Source: CAVRXQ01 sp963838845 (GTDB lineage Bacteria; Actinomycetota; Acidimicrobiia; Acidimicrobiales; Bog-793). Taken from it: a stretch of 64,000 nt of DNA. The notes under the pieces were generated by a model that saw only the letters and a list, made by a program, of their open reading frames with translations, did not search any database and was not told the DNA's origin. Below are positions 26,615-35,872 of this stretch, in pieces; the stretch's first letter is position 1; each line of letters begins with the position of its first letter. Where the stretch lies: NCBI GenBank assembly GCA_963838845.1, contig CAWISR010000003.1, positions 558,001 through 622,000 on the forward strand, read 5' to 3'. Both the position numbers and the translations under genes were made by a program.

Positions 26615-27916
26615 TCAGTCCGCGGTCGCGGCGTCGCTCGGCGAACGCGAGACGATGGACGGGGTCATCGCGGCGGCGGCCGGCACTGGCTCCGGGGCGT
26701 TCTCGATGCGGGCTTCGGCTTCGTCACGCGTGCGCACGAACCCGAGGGCGACGAGCGCCGCGACGAGCGAAGCGAGCCCGCCGATGTATAGCCCGGCGCG
26801 GGCCCCGAGCACCTGGCATGCCCAGCCGATGAGCGGTGCACCGATCGGGGTTGACCCCAAGAAGACGAGCATGTAGACGCCCATCACGCGTCCGCGGATG
26901 CCGGGATCCGAGGCGAGCTGGACGGTCGAGTTCGCCATCGTCGACATCGTTAACGCGAAGAACCCCGTCGGGATGAGCAGGATCGCCATGGCGGCATAGT
27001 TCGGCATGACGCTCGCGACGCTCTCGGCGACCCCGAAGGCGAGCGCCGCCAGAACGAGCTGCCAGATCGAGAACCGGCGCCTTCTCGCCGCGGCGAGCGC
27101 ACCGGCGAGGGAGCCGACGGCGAGGACGGAAGTGAGCAGCCCGTACCCCGAGGCCGAGCGGTGGAAGACCGTCTTGTCCATCAGCGCCAAGGTGACGGGG
27201 AAGTTCAAGCCAAGCATCCCCACCACACCTACGAGCGCGATCGCGATCACGAGTTCGCGGCGCTTCGCGACGTAACGGAAGCCCTCGCGCACCTGTCCTT
27301 TCGCGCGCGCAAGGCGCGGCGCCGCGAAGAGTTCCTCGTCGCGCATCATCACGAGGCTCGCTAGTACGGCGATGAACGAGATGGCGTTCGCCAGGAAGAC
27401 CCAGCCCGTCCCGACGGCGTCGATCATGATGCCGGCGACCGCGGGACCGACGAGCCGCGCGCCGTTGAAGGTCGCGCTATTGAGGCCGACCGCGTTCGTG
27501 ATGTGTTCGTGGCCAACGAGCTCGCCGACGAAGGCCTGGCGAGTCGGGTTGTCGATGGCCGTCGCGCAGCCGAGCGCGAAGGCGAACCCGTAGACCTCGT
27601 ACAGCGTCGCCGCGCCAGAAAGGACCAGTAGTCCGAGCGCGAGAGCGAGAAGCATCATCGCCGTCTGCGTAGCGACGAGCGTCCGCCGCTTCGGGAAACG
27701 GTCTGCGAGGACGCCACCGAACGGAGCGAAGAGCAAAAGCGGAAGGAACTGGAGCCCGAGGGTGATGCCGGCCGCCGAACCGCTGTTGTGCGAGAGGCGC
27801 AGAACGAGCCAGTCCTGACCGGTGCGTTGCATCCAGGACCCGACGAGCGAGACGAGCTGTCCTGAAGCGAAGAGTCGGTAGTTGCGGACGCGCAACGAAG
27901 AGAATGTGGAGCTCAT
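26615..27916 (-). CDS. MFS transporter (MFS_3/EntS-like exporter)
   Basis: 433 residues with about 12 helices. The N-terminus FSSLRVRNYRLFASGQLVSLVGSWMQRTGQDWLVLRLSHNSG and the loop GGVLADRFPKRR are typical of the MFS_3 branch that exports siderophores, macrolides and other small molecules. DNPTRQAFVGELVG is another family landmark. Its start overlaps the stop of the MarR gene by four bases, so it is probably under MarR control. Confidence 0.88.
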   Translation of the reverse strand: MSSTFSSLRVRNYRLFASGQLVSLVGSWMQRTGQDWLVLRLSHNSGSAAGITLGLQFLPLLLFAPFGGVLADRFPKRRTLVATQTAMMLLALALGLLVLSGAATLYEVYGFAFALGCATAIDNPTRQAFVGELVGHEHITNAVGLNSATFNGARLVGPAVAGIMIDAVGTGWVFLANAISFIAVLASLVMMRDEELFAAPRLARAKGQVREGFRYVAKRRELVIAIALVGVVGMLGLNFPVTLALMDKTVFHRSASGYGLLTSVLAVGSLAGALAAARRRRFSIWQLVLAALAFGVAESVASVMPNYAAMAILLIPTGFFALTMSTMANSTVQLASDPGIRGRVMGVYMLVFLGSTPIGAPLIGWACQVLGARAGLYIGGLASLVAALVALGFVRTRDEAEARIENAPEPVPAAAAMTPSIVSRSPSDAATAD

Positions 27917-28350
27917 CCTCCGACGAGGCGCTCGATGACCGGGAGCACGGCGACGATCGCCGCGCGATCTTCGGGGCTCAGCTCGTTGAGGCGTTGCGCG
28001 AGCCAGGCGTCCTTGCGGCGGCGCTCCTCGTCGACCGTCGCGTTTCCCGCCTCGGTGAGGGTGACGAAGTACTGCCGCTTGTCCGACGCGTCGGCTCGGC
28101 GCGAGACGAGCCCGAACTCCTCGAGATGTCCGAGGATGCGGGTCATCGAGGGCGGCTGCACGCGCTCGTGCTCGGCAAGCGCGCTCGGCGTCAGCGCTCC
28201 TTGGGCGTCGAGCGTCGTGAGGGCCGAAAACTGGCTCGGGGTGAGCATTCCGACGGCCCGCTCGCGACGCAGCCGGCGGGAAAGCCGTGTGACGGCGACG
28301 CGAAAATCGCTCGCGAGCGAGCTCACCGAAGCGCTCGTGACGGTGGGCAT
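27913..28350 (-). CDS. MarR family transcriptional regulator
   Basis: 145 residues. wHTH core LTPSQFSALTTLDAQGALTPSALAEHERVQPPSMTRILGHLEEFGLVSRRADASDKRQYFVTLTEAG, the last part being the wing (DxRxxxVxLT-like). MarR proteins are dimeric repressors that release DNA on binding small ligands. It leads a two-gene operon with the MFS exporter, and an AT-rich inverted repeat lies just upstream, fitting autoregulation. Confidence 0.9.
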   Translation of the reverse strand: MPTVTSASVSSLASDFRVAVTRLSRRLRRERAVGMLTPSQFSALTTLDAQGALTPSALAEHERVQPPSMTRILGHLEEFGLVSRRADASDKRQYFVTLTEAGNATVDEERRRKDAWLAQRLNELSPEDRAAIVAVLPVIERLVGG

Positions 28351-28358
28351 GAAGTTAG

Positions 28359-28381
28359 CTTAGCAAATTAGTTTCACTAAG
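28359..28381. promoter_or_regulatory. Candidate MarR operator
   Basis: CTTAG-(13)-CTAAG in an AT-rich island (TTAGCTTAGCAAATTAG) directly upstream of the marR start. Its right arm overlaps the stop codon of the M20 peptidase gene, so promoter and terminator regions are packed together. Assignment rests on position and symmetry only. Confidence 0.45.
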
Positions 28382-29825
28382 TGTTCGCCGGGGATCGTCC
28401 TTCTGGCTCCGCGGCGAGGGCGGCGAGGACCTCGGCGACCGACGCCGTGAGGGCCTTCACGGTCGGAATGTGCAGGCTCTCGTCGATCCCGTGCGCGTTC
28501 GAGTCGGCGCCGAGCGCGCCGGTCGAGAAGAACTGCGCGTTCGGGTACCTGGCGCCGAGGGCGGCCATGAACGGGATCGAGCCACCGACGCCATAGCCGA
28601 ACGGCGCGTGCGCGTAGTAGGACTCGGACGCTTCGGCGACCGCCCGGGCGAGCCAGGACGCGAGCGGCGGCGCGCTCCAACCGGGCGAGGCGTGGCCGGG
28701 AGTGAAGCTGACGCGGGCGCCCTGGGGCGGGTCGCTCGTGAGGCGGTGCGCGAGCGCGGCGGCAACCTTCGCCGCATCGGCCGTCGGCGGAATGCGAAGC
28801 GACAGCTTGATCGTCGTCTGCGCCCGATAGAGGTTCCCGGCGTCGACGACCTGCGGCAGCCCCTCCGCTCCGGTCACCTCGAGTCCGGCGTGCCACGTGC
28901 CGCGCTCGATGAGCGTGCGGAGGTCATCGGCCTCGAGCCGTAGCCCGTCGACGATGGGCAGCGTCCACACCTCGCTGAATCCGGACTCGGCGAGCGCGTC
29001 CATCTCCTTCGCGCGCTCGGGTGGGATGTCGACCCAGCACTCGGGGAGGCGGACGTCGCCCGTGGCGGAGTCGTCGATGCGATCGAGCAGTTCGCGCAAC
29101 ACCCGAAACGAGGAGGGCACGACACCGGAGCCGAGACCCGAGTGGATGGCGTCTTTCAGCACCTCGACGCGCAAGACGCCGTCCACGAGGCCGCGCAGCG
29201 ACGTCGTCGTCCACAGCCGGTCGTAGTTCGGTCCTCCCGAATCGAGGCATGTGATCATCGCGAGGTCCCCAAAGCGCGGTGCCAGCGCTTCGAGGTACGC
29301 GTCGAGGTCCTCGCTCGCGGATTCCTCGCTCGACTCGATGAGCACGAGGATGCGGCCATGGGACACGTCGGCGCGGGTGATCGCCTCGAGCGCGCCGATC
29401 GCAGCGAAGAACGCGTATCCGTCGTCGACCGATCCGCGACCGTAGAGCCGGTCCCCCTCACGCACCGGCGTATACGGTCCGAGCCCCTCGCGCCACTCGC
29501 CGAGCGGAGGTTGCTTGTCGAGGTGGCCGTAGATGAGAGCGGGCTGATCGGCGTGGCCGGGAGTCGCTCCGATCTCGACGAGGAGGCACGGCGTGCGGCC
29601 GGGCAGCGTCATGATCTCGATCGTCGGCCTTCCGACCGGGCGCGAGCGACCCCAGTCGGCGAGGAGGTCGGCGGCTTTCGTCATCTGCCCATTCGTTTCC
29701 CAGTCGGGATCGAAGTCGGGCGAAAGGCAAGGAATCGTCACGTACTCGCTCAAGACATCGAGCGCGCCACGTTCCCAGTACTCATCGACTACGGATCTCG
29801 TTGCAACCGGGTCCAGCTGGGTCAT
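28377..29825 (-). CDS. M20 family metallopeptidase (dipeptidase-like)
   Basis: 482 residues from ATG 29825, set by AGAGGA just upstream; the frame runs to 29942 without support. Zinc ligands and catalytic residues: ALIYGHLDKQPP (His, Asp), GRGSVDDGYAFFAAI (bridging Asp), LIESSEESASEDL (general base and Glu ligand), TCLDSGGPNYD (Asp), and a final His in DSNAHGIDESL. The dimerisation domain follows GLVDGVLRVEVLKDAIHSGLGSG. Members cleave dipeptides or N-acyl amino acids; the substrate is not certain. Confidence 0.9.
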   Translation of the reverse strand: MTQLDPVATRSVVDEYWERGALDVLSEYVTIPCLSPDFDPDWETNGQMTKAADLLADWGRSRPVGRPTIEIMTLPGRTPCLLVEIGATPGHADQPALIYGHLDKQPPLGEWREGLGPYTPVREGDRLYGRGSVDDGYAFFAAIGALEAITRADVSHGRILVLIESSEESASEDLDAYLEALAPRFGDLAMITCLDSGGPNYDRLWTTTSLRGLVDGVLRVEVLKDAIHSGLGSGVVPSSFRVLRELLDRIDDSATGDVRLPECWVDIPPERAKEMDALAESGFSEVWTLPIVDGLRLEADDLRTLIERGTWHAGLEVTGAEGLPQVVDAGNLYRAQTTIKLSLRIPPTADAAKVAAALAHRLTSDPPQGARVSFTPGHASPGWSAPPLASWLARAVAEASESYYAHAPFGYGVGGSIPFMAALGARYPNAQFFSTGALGADSNAHGIDESLHIPTVKALTASVAEVLAALAAEPEGRSPANT

Positions 29826-29844
29826 GAGGTCCTCTCCGCTCGTT

Positions 29845-30501
29845 TCATCGTTCGGTCCTCCGCGCGATTGTCCAACTCGCTTCTCCGGAAGTCCCCGAGA
29901 CCGTAGCGAAGCGCGCGTCGCCTTTGATAACGAGCGCGTCATTCACGTCCTCAGGCGAGAGGTAGATCGGCGTCTTATTGGCGCGCGTCGAGACAAAGAT
30001 GATCACGCCATCGGCGCGAAGCACGCGGGTGTATTCGCCCGGGAACAAGAACATGTTCACGCACACGACGAGGTCGACGCTCTTGTCGCGAATTGGAAGC
30101 GCCGAGGCGTCGCCGCGCACGAGGCTCGTTCCGCTTCGATCGGCGAGCCGCAGCATCTCTGCGGAGAGATCGACCGCGACGACGTGGTCGAAGCGGGTCT
30201 GCAACGTCGCCTCGTGGAGCGAGGTGCCAGAGCCGATGTCGACGCAGACGCCACCGAGCGCGCCGGCCGCGTCGATCGCTTCGGCGAGCGGACGGAAGTA
30301 CTCCGGTGATCGGTGTGTCCACCACGTCGCTGCCCGCTGGTCGAATATCGCCTCCACCTCGGTAGCGCGGGAGGAATTCCAGGCTGAGGGGTCGAGCGCG
30401 ACCGCACGCGAGATCGCCTGCAGTCTCGTGGTCAACGCCTCGTCTTCGGGACCCTCGGGTCGCGGGTCAACGGGTGCCGCGTCGATCCGCCGGGAGCCCA
30501 C
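29845..30501 (-). CDS. Class I SAM-dependent methyltransferase
   Basis: 218 residues. SAM-binding motif I VCVDIGSGTSLHEA, motif II VVAVDLSAEMLRLAD, acidic-loop RGDASALPIRDKSVDLVVCVNMFLF and the strand RVLRADGVIIFVSTR place it in the methyltransferase_11-like group. An N-terminal helix region (about 1-60) may cap the site. The acceptor is unknown. It is divergent from the glmU-like gene with 55 bases between starts. Confidence 0.85.
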   Translation of the reverse strand: MGSRRIDAAPVDPRPEGPEDEALTTRLQAISRAVALDPSAWNSSRATEVEAIFDQRAATWWTHRSPEYFRPLAEAIDAAGALGGVCVDIGSGTSLHEATLQTRFDHVVAVDLSAEMLRLADRSGTSLVRGDASALPIRDKSVDLVVCVNMFLFPGEYTRVLRADGVIIFVSTRANKTPIYLSPEDVNDALVIKGDARFATVSGTSGEASWTIARRTER

Positions 30502-30556
30502 GGTCGTGGTCTATCGCGGCGCGCCACGGACCCGCGCCACGGGACATGATGGGGCC

Positions 30557-31660
30557 GTGCCCCGTCGACCCCTCTCTGCGATCGTTCTCGCCGCGGGCGA
30601 GGGGACCCGGATGCGCTCGGCCATGCCGAAGCCCCTCCACCGGATCTGCGGGCGTCCGATGCTCCTCCACGTGCTCGACGCCCTCGCCGAGCTGCCGATC
30701 GATCGTGTCGTCGTCGTGGTCGGCTTCCGTGCGCCCGACGTGATCAAGGCGGTCCAGGCCGAGGTTCCCGCCGACCTGCGCATCGAGTTCGTCGAACAGA
30801 TCGAACCCCTGGGCACCGGCGACGCCGCCGCGGTCGCGCTCACCGGCTTCGAGTCCGGTGCGGACCTTTTGGAAGGCGACCTCGTCGTGCTGCCGGGCGA
30901 CACCCCGTTGGTGCGGCCCGCGACCCTCGCCGCGCTGGTGCGGACCCACCGCGACGCGGACGCGGCGGCGACGCTGCTCACGACGGTGCTCGAGACCCCG
31001 ACCGGCTACGGACGCATCGTGCGGTCGAAGACTGGCGACGTCACCCAGATCGTCGAAGAAGCCGACGCGACCGACGAGGAGCGCGCGATCACCGAGGTCG
31101 CGACCTCGATCTACTGCTTCCGACACAGCGTCCTCGCGCCGACGCTGCGGCGCATAGCGCCTTCGAGCGCAAGCGGCGAGTACTACCTCACCGACGCGGT
31201 CGCGGTGTTGGAGCAGGCTGGATACACGGTTGCGACAATGCTCGCACCTGAGGCGGTCGAAGCCGCGGGCGTGAATGACCGCGCCCAGCTCGCCGCTGCC
31301 GAAGCGGTCGTGCGCGAGCGGATCAACGAACGGTGGATGCGAAGAGGCGTGACGATGGTGAACCCCGAAGACACCTACGTCGATACCTCGGTCGTCCTCG
31401 CCGCGGAGGTCGTTCTGCGTCCCGGCGTCATCCTCGAAGGCTCGACGAAGATCGACGCCGGCGCCGTGATCGGTCCGAACTGTCACCTGGTCGATTGCTC
31501 GGTCGGCGCCGGCGCCCGCGTCGAACAGACGGTCGCCAACCAGGCGGTGATCGGCGAAGATGCGGTCGTCGGTCCCTTCGCCTTCCTCGAGATGGGAACC
31601 CGCGTCCCCTCGGGCGCGCGCGTCGGAGCATCGTCAATGGAGGCGCGAGAAGAAAGGTGA
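30557..31660 (+). CDS. glmU: GlmU-like uridylyltransferase lacking the acetyltransferase active site
   Basis: 367 residues from GTG 30557. The N-terminal pyrophosphorylase is complete: AIVLAAGEGTRMRSAMPKPLHRICGRPML, EPLGTGDAAAVAL, LVVLPGDTPLV, PTGYGRIVR, TSIYCF. It would make UDP-GlcNAc from GlcNAc-1-phosphate and UTP. The C-terminal left-handed beta-helix starts (MVNPEDTYVDTSVVL, VIGPNCHLVDCSVG) but stops after GPFAFLEMGTRVPSGARVG. In E. coli GlmU about 120 more residues follow, carrying the catalytic His and acetyl-CoA contacts. Prs begins 5 bases after the stop, so no room remains for them. Normal length is about 450-495 residues. Confidence 0.85.
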   Translation: MPRRPLSAIVLAAGEGTRMRSAMPKPLHRICGRPMLLHVLDALAELPIDRVVVVVGFRAPDVIKAVQAEVPADLRIEFVEQIEPLGTGDAAAVALTGFESGADLLEGDLVVLPGDTPLVRPATLAALVRTHRDADAAATLLTTVLETPTGYGRIVRSKTGDVTQIVEEADATDEERAITEVATSIYCFRHSVLAPTLRRIAPSSASGEYYLTDAVAVLEQAGYTVATMLAPEAVEAAGVNDRAQLAAAEAVVRERINERWMRRGVTMVNPEDTYVDTSVVLAAEVVLRPGVILEGSTKIDAGAVIGPNCHLVDCSVGAGARVEQTVANQAVIGEDAVVGPFAFLEMGTRVPSGARVGASSMEAREER

Positions 31661-31664
31661 CGAA

Positions 31665-32657
31665 GTGACCGGAGACGGAAAGACGATGGAGCTCGTTCCG
31701 CGCCGGCGGCTGTCGTTGTACTCCGGTCGGGCACATCCGGATCTCGCCGCGGAGGTCGCAGAGAACCTCGGCGTCGAGCTCGGCGAGGCGAACCTGCGAG
31801 AGTTCGCCGACGGCCAGATCCACTGCCGCTACGACACATCGATTCGGGGATCCGACGTCTTCATCATCCAGACGCACGCGCACCCTGTGAACGACTCGAT
31901 CATGGAGCAGTTGATCATGATCGACGCCGCGAAGCGCGCCTCGGCGGATCGCATCACCGCGGTCTGTCCCTACTACGGCTACGCGCGCCAAGACCGCAAG
32001 TCGACTGGGCGCGAGCCGATCACGGCGAAGTTGGTGGCCGATCTTCTCACCGCGGCCGGCGCCAGCAGGGTCGTGAGCGTCGACCTGCACTCGGGTCAGA
32101 TCCAGGGCTTTTTCAACTTCCCCGTCGACCACCTCACGGCGATGCCGATCCTCTGTGACTACCTGAAGGCGCACGACCCCGAGGATCTCGTGATCGTCTC
32201 GCCCGACGCCGGACGGGTGAAAGTCGCTGAACGCTTCGCGCAGACGCTCGGCGCCGACCTGGCCTTCGTTCACAAGCGGCGCGAGACCTCGCGGATGAAT
32301 GCCGTCGAGGCGCGCGAGGTGATCGGGGTCGTCGAAGGTCGTCGTTGTGTCATCGTCGACGACATGATCGACACCGCCTCGACGCTTGCCGCCGCAACGG
32401 AACGCCTGATGAATGCGGGCGCGACCGACGTGTGGGCGATGGCGACGCACGCGGTGCTCTCGGACCCGGCGCTCGACCGGCTCAAGGCGGCGCCGATCAG
32501 CCGGGTCGTCGTGACGAACACCCTGCCGCTGCCCGAGGAGCGGCTGATCGACAAGATCGAGGTTCTGTCGACGGCGTCCATCATCGCCGCGGCGATCGAC
32601 GCCGTCTTCGAGGACACGTCCGTCTCGCACATCTTCGGCGGCCAGAACCTCGTCTGA
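31665..32657 (+). CDS. prs: Ribose-phosphate pyrophosphokinase
   Basis: 330 residues from GTG 31665 (AGAAAGG 7 bases upstream); ATG at 31686 is an alternative. It makes PRPP from ribose-5-phosphate and ATP for purine, pyrimidine, His, Trp and NAD synthesis. Family blocks: LYSGRAHPDLAAEVAENLGVELGEANLREFADGQIHCRYDTSIRGSDVFIIQ, PYYGYARQDRKSTGREPITAKLVADLL, VDLHSGQIQGFF, and the PRPP loop CVIVDDMIDTASTLAAA. The glmU-prs neighbourhood is common in bacteria. Confidence 0.96.
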   Translation: MTGDGKTMELVPRRRLSLYSGRAHPDLAAEVAENLGVELGEANLREFADGQIHCRYDTSIRGSDVFIIQTHAHPVNDSIMEQLIMIDAAKRASADRITAVCPYYGYARQDRKSTGREPITAKLVADLLTAAGASRVVSVDLHSGQIQGFFNFPVDHLTAMPILCDYLKAHDPEDLVIVSPDAGRVKVAERFAQTLGADLAFVHKRRETSRMNAVEAREVIGVVEGRRCVIVDDMIDTASTLAAATERLMNAGATDVWAMATHAVLSDPALDRLKAAPISRVVVTNTLPLPEERLIDKIEVLSTASIIAAAIDAVFEDTSVSHIFGGQNLV

Positions 32658-32910
32658 AGTCCCCGACCCTCGGTCAGCCCCGGCGATCTTCGCCGATGAG
32701 GTGCGCTAGCGCGGAATCTGGCAGCCGTTCCGACAACACCCTGGTCAGCGTGCATGCGCGAGCTCCGTTTTCGTCGATCGGGGGAAACTCGCCTCGAGCG
32801 GGGAAGCGTTCGGCGCCGGTTGGCGTTGCAACAAGCGCGTCGTACGTTGTCGTTAGCTGAGAGCCCTCCGGGGACCACGCTCGCCGAACGAGACCCGACA
32901 AGGAGCCTTG

Positions 32911-34458
32911 ATGAACCACAAATGGTGGGCGCTTGTGGCTGTCTGCACCGGTGTGTTCATGCTGTTGATCGACATCACGATCGTGAACGTCGCGTTGCCA
33001 TCGATCGAACGGGACTTCCACGCCTCACTGGCGGATCTCGAGTGGGTCGTCAGCGCCTACGCACTAACGCTGGCGGCATTCTTGTTGACCGCGGGTTCGC
33101 TCGCCGACCGCTACGGGCGTCGGCTGTTGTACGGGATCGGGATCGTCTGGTTCACGGTGTTCTCGGTCCTCTGCGGGGTTTCGACGAATCCACTGTTCTT
33201 GAACCTCTGCCGCGCCGCGCAGGGTGTCGGAGGGGCGATCATGTTCGCGACCTCACTCGCCATCCTCGCCGACGCCTTCAGAGGACGTGACCGCGGCGTC
33301 GCCTTCGGCATCTACGGCGCGATCACCGGGATCGCCGTCGCGATCGGACCCGTTCTCGGCGGCGCGCTCACCTCGGGCTTGTCCTGGCGGTGGATCTTCT
33401 TTGTCAACATTCCGGTCGGGATCTTCGCCCTCGGCGCCACGTTGTGGCGCGTCGAAGAGTCCCGCAATCCTCATGCGCGTCGAACCGATCTTCCCGGCTT
33501 CGTCACCTTCTCGCTTGCGCTCGCCGCCCTCGTGTACGGATTGATCCTTTCGGTTTCCGACGGCTGGTCCGACCCACTTGTCGATGCGTCGATCGTCGTC
33601 GCGGGTGTGCTGCTCTTCGCGTTCGTCCTGGTCGAGCGGCGGAGCAAAGAGCCGATGCTCGATCTCTCGCTCTTGCGGGTGCCGACGTTCAACGGCGGCC
33701 TGATCGCGGCTTTCGCGATTTCGGGCGGGTTGTTCGCGCTGATCACGTACATCACGATCTATTTCCAGGACATCTTGGGGCTGTCGGCGATCGCAACCGG
33801 CGTCCGCTTCCTGCCGCTCACCGGAGCGATGTTCCTCACCGCCGGCCTCGCGGGGCGTCTGACGAGCCACGTGCCGCGTCGGTGGCTGATCGCGCCCGGA
33901 TTCGTTGCGATCGGCGTGGGATTGATGCTCATGCGGGGCCTGACGCCGGTGTCGACCTGGTCGCACCTGCTAGTCGGGATGATCCTCGCTGGCGTCGGCA
34001 CGGGCTTTGTCAATGTGCCGCTCGTTTCGACCGCGGTGGGTGTCGTCCCGCCGCAGCGCGCCGGGATGGCCTCGGGGATCAATTCGACGCTGCGACAGGC
34101 GGGAATCGCGACCGGCGTCGCGACCCTGGGCACGATCTTCGCTTCCGAGGTGCGCTCCGAAGTCGCCTCGCACCTCGCGGGAACGGGGTTGGCGACAAAG
34201 TCCGCGGCGATCTCGAAAGCGATCACGAACGGCACGATCGCCCACGCCATCGGTCTTGCGCCCGCCTCGGCACATGGCGCGGTCGAAGCCGCGATCCGCT
34301 CTAGCTTCGTCGGCGGCTTGAACACGATCATCCTCATCGCGGCGATCGTCTCGTTTGTCGGCGCGGTGCTGTCGTTCGTTCTCGTTCGAGAACAGGACTT
34401 CGTCACCGTTCACCAAGAGCTGACCGAACGTGCCGAGCCCGCAGCGGCGATGGCCTAG
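32911..34458 (+). CDS. DHA2/EmrB-QacA type MFS exporter
   Basis: 515 residues from ATG 32911 with AAGGAG 6 bases upstream. About 14 membrane helices; WWALVAVCTGVFMLLIDITIVNVALPSIERDFHASLADLEWVVSAYALTLA is the classical first block of the DHA2 drug exporters, followed by GSLADRYGRRLLYGIGI (motif A) and GPVLGGALTSGLSWRWIFFVNIPVG (motif C). Probable multidrug export by proton antiport. The 253 bases before it hold only a weak hairpin at 32681-32695 after prs. Confidence 0.92.
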   Translation: MNHKWWALVAVCTGVFMLLIDITIVNVALPSIERDFHASLADLEWVVSAYALTLAAFLLTAGSLADRYGRRLLYGIGIVWFTVFSVLCGVSTNPLFLNLCRAAQGVGGAIMFATSLAILADAFRGRDRGVAFGIYGAITGIAVAIGPVLGGALTSGLSWRWIFFVNIPVGIFALGATLWRVEESRNPHARRTDLPGFVTFSLALAALVYGLILSVSDGWSDPLVDASIVVAGVLLFAFVLVERRSKEPMLDLSLLRVPTFNGGLIAAFAISGGLFALITYITIYFQDILGLSAIATGVRFLPLTGAMFLTAGLAGRLTSHVPRRWLIAPGFVAIGVGLMLMRGLTPVSTWSHLLVGMILAGVGTGFVNVPLVSTAVGVVPPQRAGMASGINSTLRQAGIATGVATLGTIFASEVRSEVASHLAGTGLATKSAAISKAITNGTIAHAIGLAPASAHGAVEAAIRSSFVGGLNTIILIAAIVSFVGAVLSFVLVREQDFVTVHQELTERAEPAAAMA

Positions 34459-34574
34459 GCACGAAGCGGGACCCTTCGTCCGAACCACCGCCTACAATGA
34501 CTGGCGCTGGCGCCGCTGTTGTTGACGTGGCCGGCGCCTCGTCGTCTTGAGATCTCCCCGAGGAGCGCGCACCG

Positions 34575-35255
34575 ATGCCAGAGATCAACCTCACCGCCGA
34601 ACGGCGCACCGACGCCGGTTCGGCCGGCAGCCGGCGTCTGCGTGCAACCGGTCGCGTGCCGGGTGTCGTCTATGGCCGCGGCGTGGAGCCGATCGCGGTC
34701 TCCGTCAACGAGCGCGACTTGCGCGCCGCGCTCTCGACCGACGCCGGCGCCAACGCTCTGATCGACCTCCGAATCGGGTCAGAGCGGCACCTCGCCCTGG
34801 CGCGCGAGCTGCAACGCCACCCGGTGCGTCAGAGCCTCTCGCACGTCGACTTCGTCGTTGTTCGTCGCGACGAGGTCGTCGCGGCGGACGTACCGGTGGT
34901 GTTGATCGGTGACGCTGTCGCCGTGCACCGCGGTGGCGGGACCGTCGAACAGCTGGTGTTCACGCTGCGGGTGCACGCGAAGCCGGCGGACATTCCGCAC
35001 GCGATCGAGTTCGACGTCTCCGAGCTCGACATCGGCGACACCATCCGCCTTGGCACCGCAGTGATCCCCCAGGGCGTGACCGTCGACGCGGACGAAGACG
35101 CCCCGATCGTCGCCGGGCACGCGGCGCGTGTCGAGGTGGAAGCCGAAGAGGAGGCCGCGGAAGGCGAGGAACTCGCAGAGGGCGAGGGCGCGCCGGCCGG
35201 CGAGGCCGAAGCGGGGGTCGCCGAGGCGGCCGCCGACGACTCTTCGGGGAGCTGA
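34575..35255 (+). CDS. rplY: Ribosomal protein bL25, CTC/TL5 long form
   Basis: 226 residues. The N-terminal 5S-rRNA-binding domain (about 1-95) reads LTAERRTDAGSAGSRRLRATGRVPGVVYGRG; the TL5 C-domain (about 100-185) reads ADVPVVLIGDAVAVHRGGGTVEQLVFTLRVHAKPADIPHAIEFDVSELDIGDTIRLG. An acidic Glu/Ala tail ends it. It binds 5S rRNA on the 50S subunit. GAGGAG lies upstream of the ATG. It is followed by pth, a usual pairing. Confidence 0.95.
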   Translation: MPEINLTAERRTDAGSAGSRRLRATGRVPGVVYGRGVEPIAVSVNERDLRAALSTDAGANALIDLRIGSERHLALARELQRHPVRQSLSHVDFVVVRRDEVVAADVPVVLIGDAVAVHRGGGTVEQLVFTLRVHAKPADIPHAIEFDVSELDIGDTIRLGTAVIPQGVTVDADEDAPIVAGHAARVEVEAEEEAAEGEELAEGEGAPAGEAEAGVAEAAADDSSGS

Positions 35256-35305
35256 CGACGCGGCTTCGCGCCCGGCGCCAGGAGCGCACGGGGGCCGCTG
35301 CCGAT

Positions 35306-35872
35306 TTGCTGGTTGTCGGCTTGGGAAACCCCGGACGCGAGTTCGCGCACACTCGCCACAACGTCGGCGCCGACGCGGTGGCGACGGTCGCCGATCGCAA
35401 CGGGATCGCCCTTCGTCGAGAGCGCGGCCTGTCCGCGCTCGCCGCGTCCGCAACGTTCGGCAAGAAGCTGTTCGCGCTCGCGATCCCGATGACGTACATG
35501 AACGACTCGGGCATCGCTCTCGTCGAGCTCGTCCGGCGGTATTCGGTCAGCGACACCGATCACCTCGTCGTCGTCCACGACGAGCTCGACCTGCCGGTCG
35601 GCGCCGTGCGCGTGAAGACCGGTGGCGGGACGGCGGGGCACAACGGGCTGCGATCGATCGCCGAGCGCCTCGGCACCTTGGACTTCGTCCGCGTCCGGAT
35701 CGGGATCGGCAAGCCACCCGGTCACGTGCCCGGCGCCGACTACGTGTTGCGCCGCCCGACGTCCGAAGAGACACCGGCGCTCGCGTCCGCCATCGAGCTC
35801 GCGGCCGACGCCGCGGAGCTGATCTTTGACCGCGGCATCGCCGCCGCGATGGACAAGGTGAATGCCTCGTGA
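35306..35872 (+). CDS. pth: Peptidyl-tRNA hydrolase
   Basis: 188 residues from TTG 35306; no ATG or GTG is available in frame before the conserved block. It recycles peptidyl-tRNAs dropped by ribosomes. Signature parts: VVGLGNPGREFAHTRHNVGADAV (with the catalytic His), PMTYMNDSG (substrate Asn), VVVHDELDLPVGAVRVKTGGGTAGHNGLRSI (catalytic Asp). The stop overlaps the GTG start of mfd by four bases. Confidence 0.95.
   Translation: MLVVGLGNPGREFAHTRHNVGADAVATVADRNGIALRRERGLSALAASATFGKKLFALAIPMTYMNDSGIALVELVRRYSVSDTDHLVVVHDELDLPVGAVRVKTGGGTAGHNGLRSIAERLGTLDFVRVRIGIGKPPGHVPGADYVLRRPTSEETPALASAIELAADAAELIFDRGIAAAMDKVNAS

Noticed and set aside
32681..32695. Hairpin after prs as a terminator
   Set aside because: Stem of only 6 bp with a 3-base loop and no T tract; too weak to annotate as a site.
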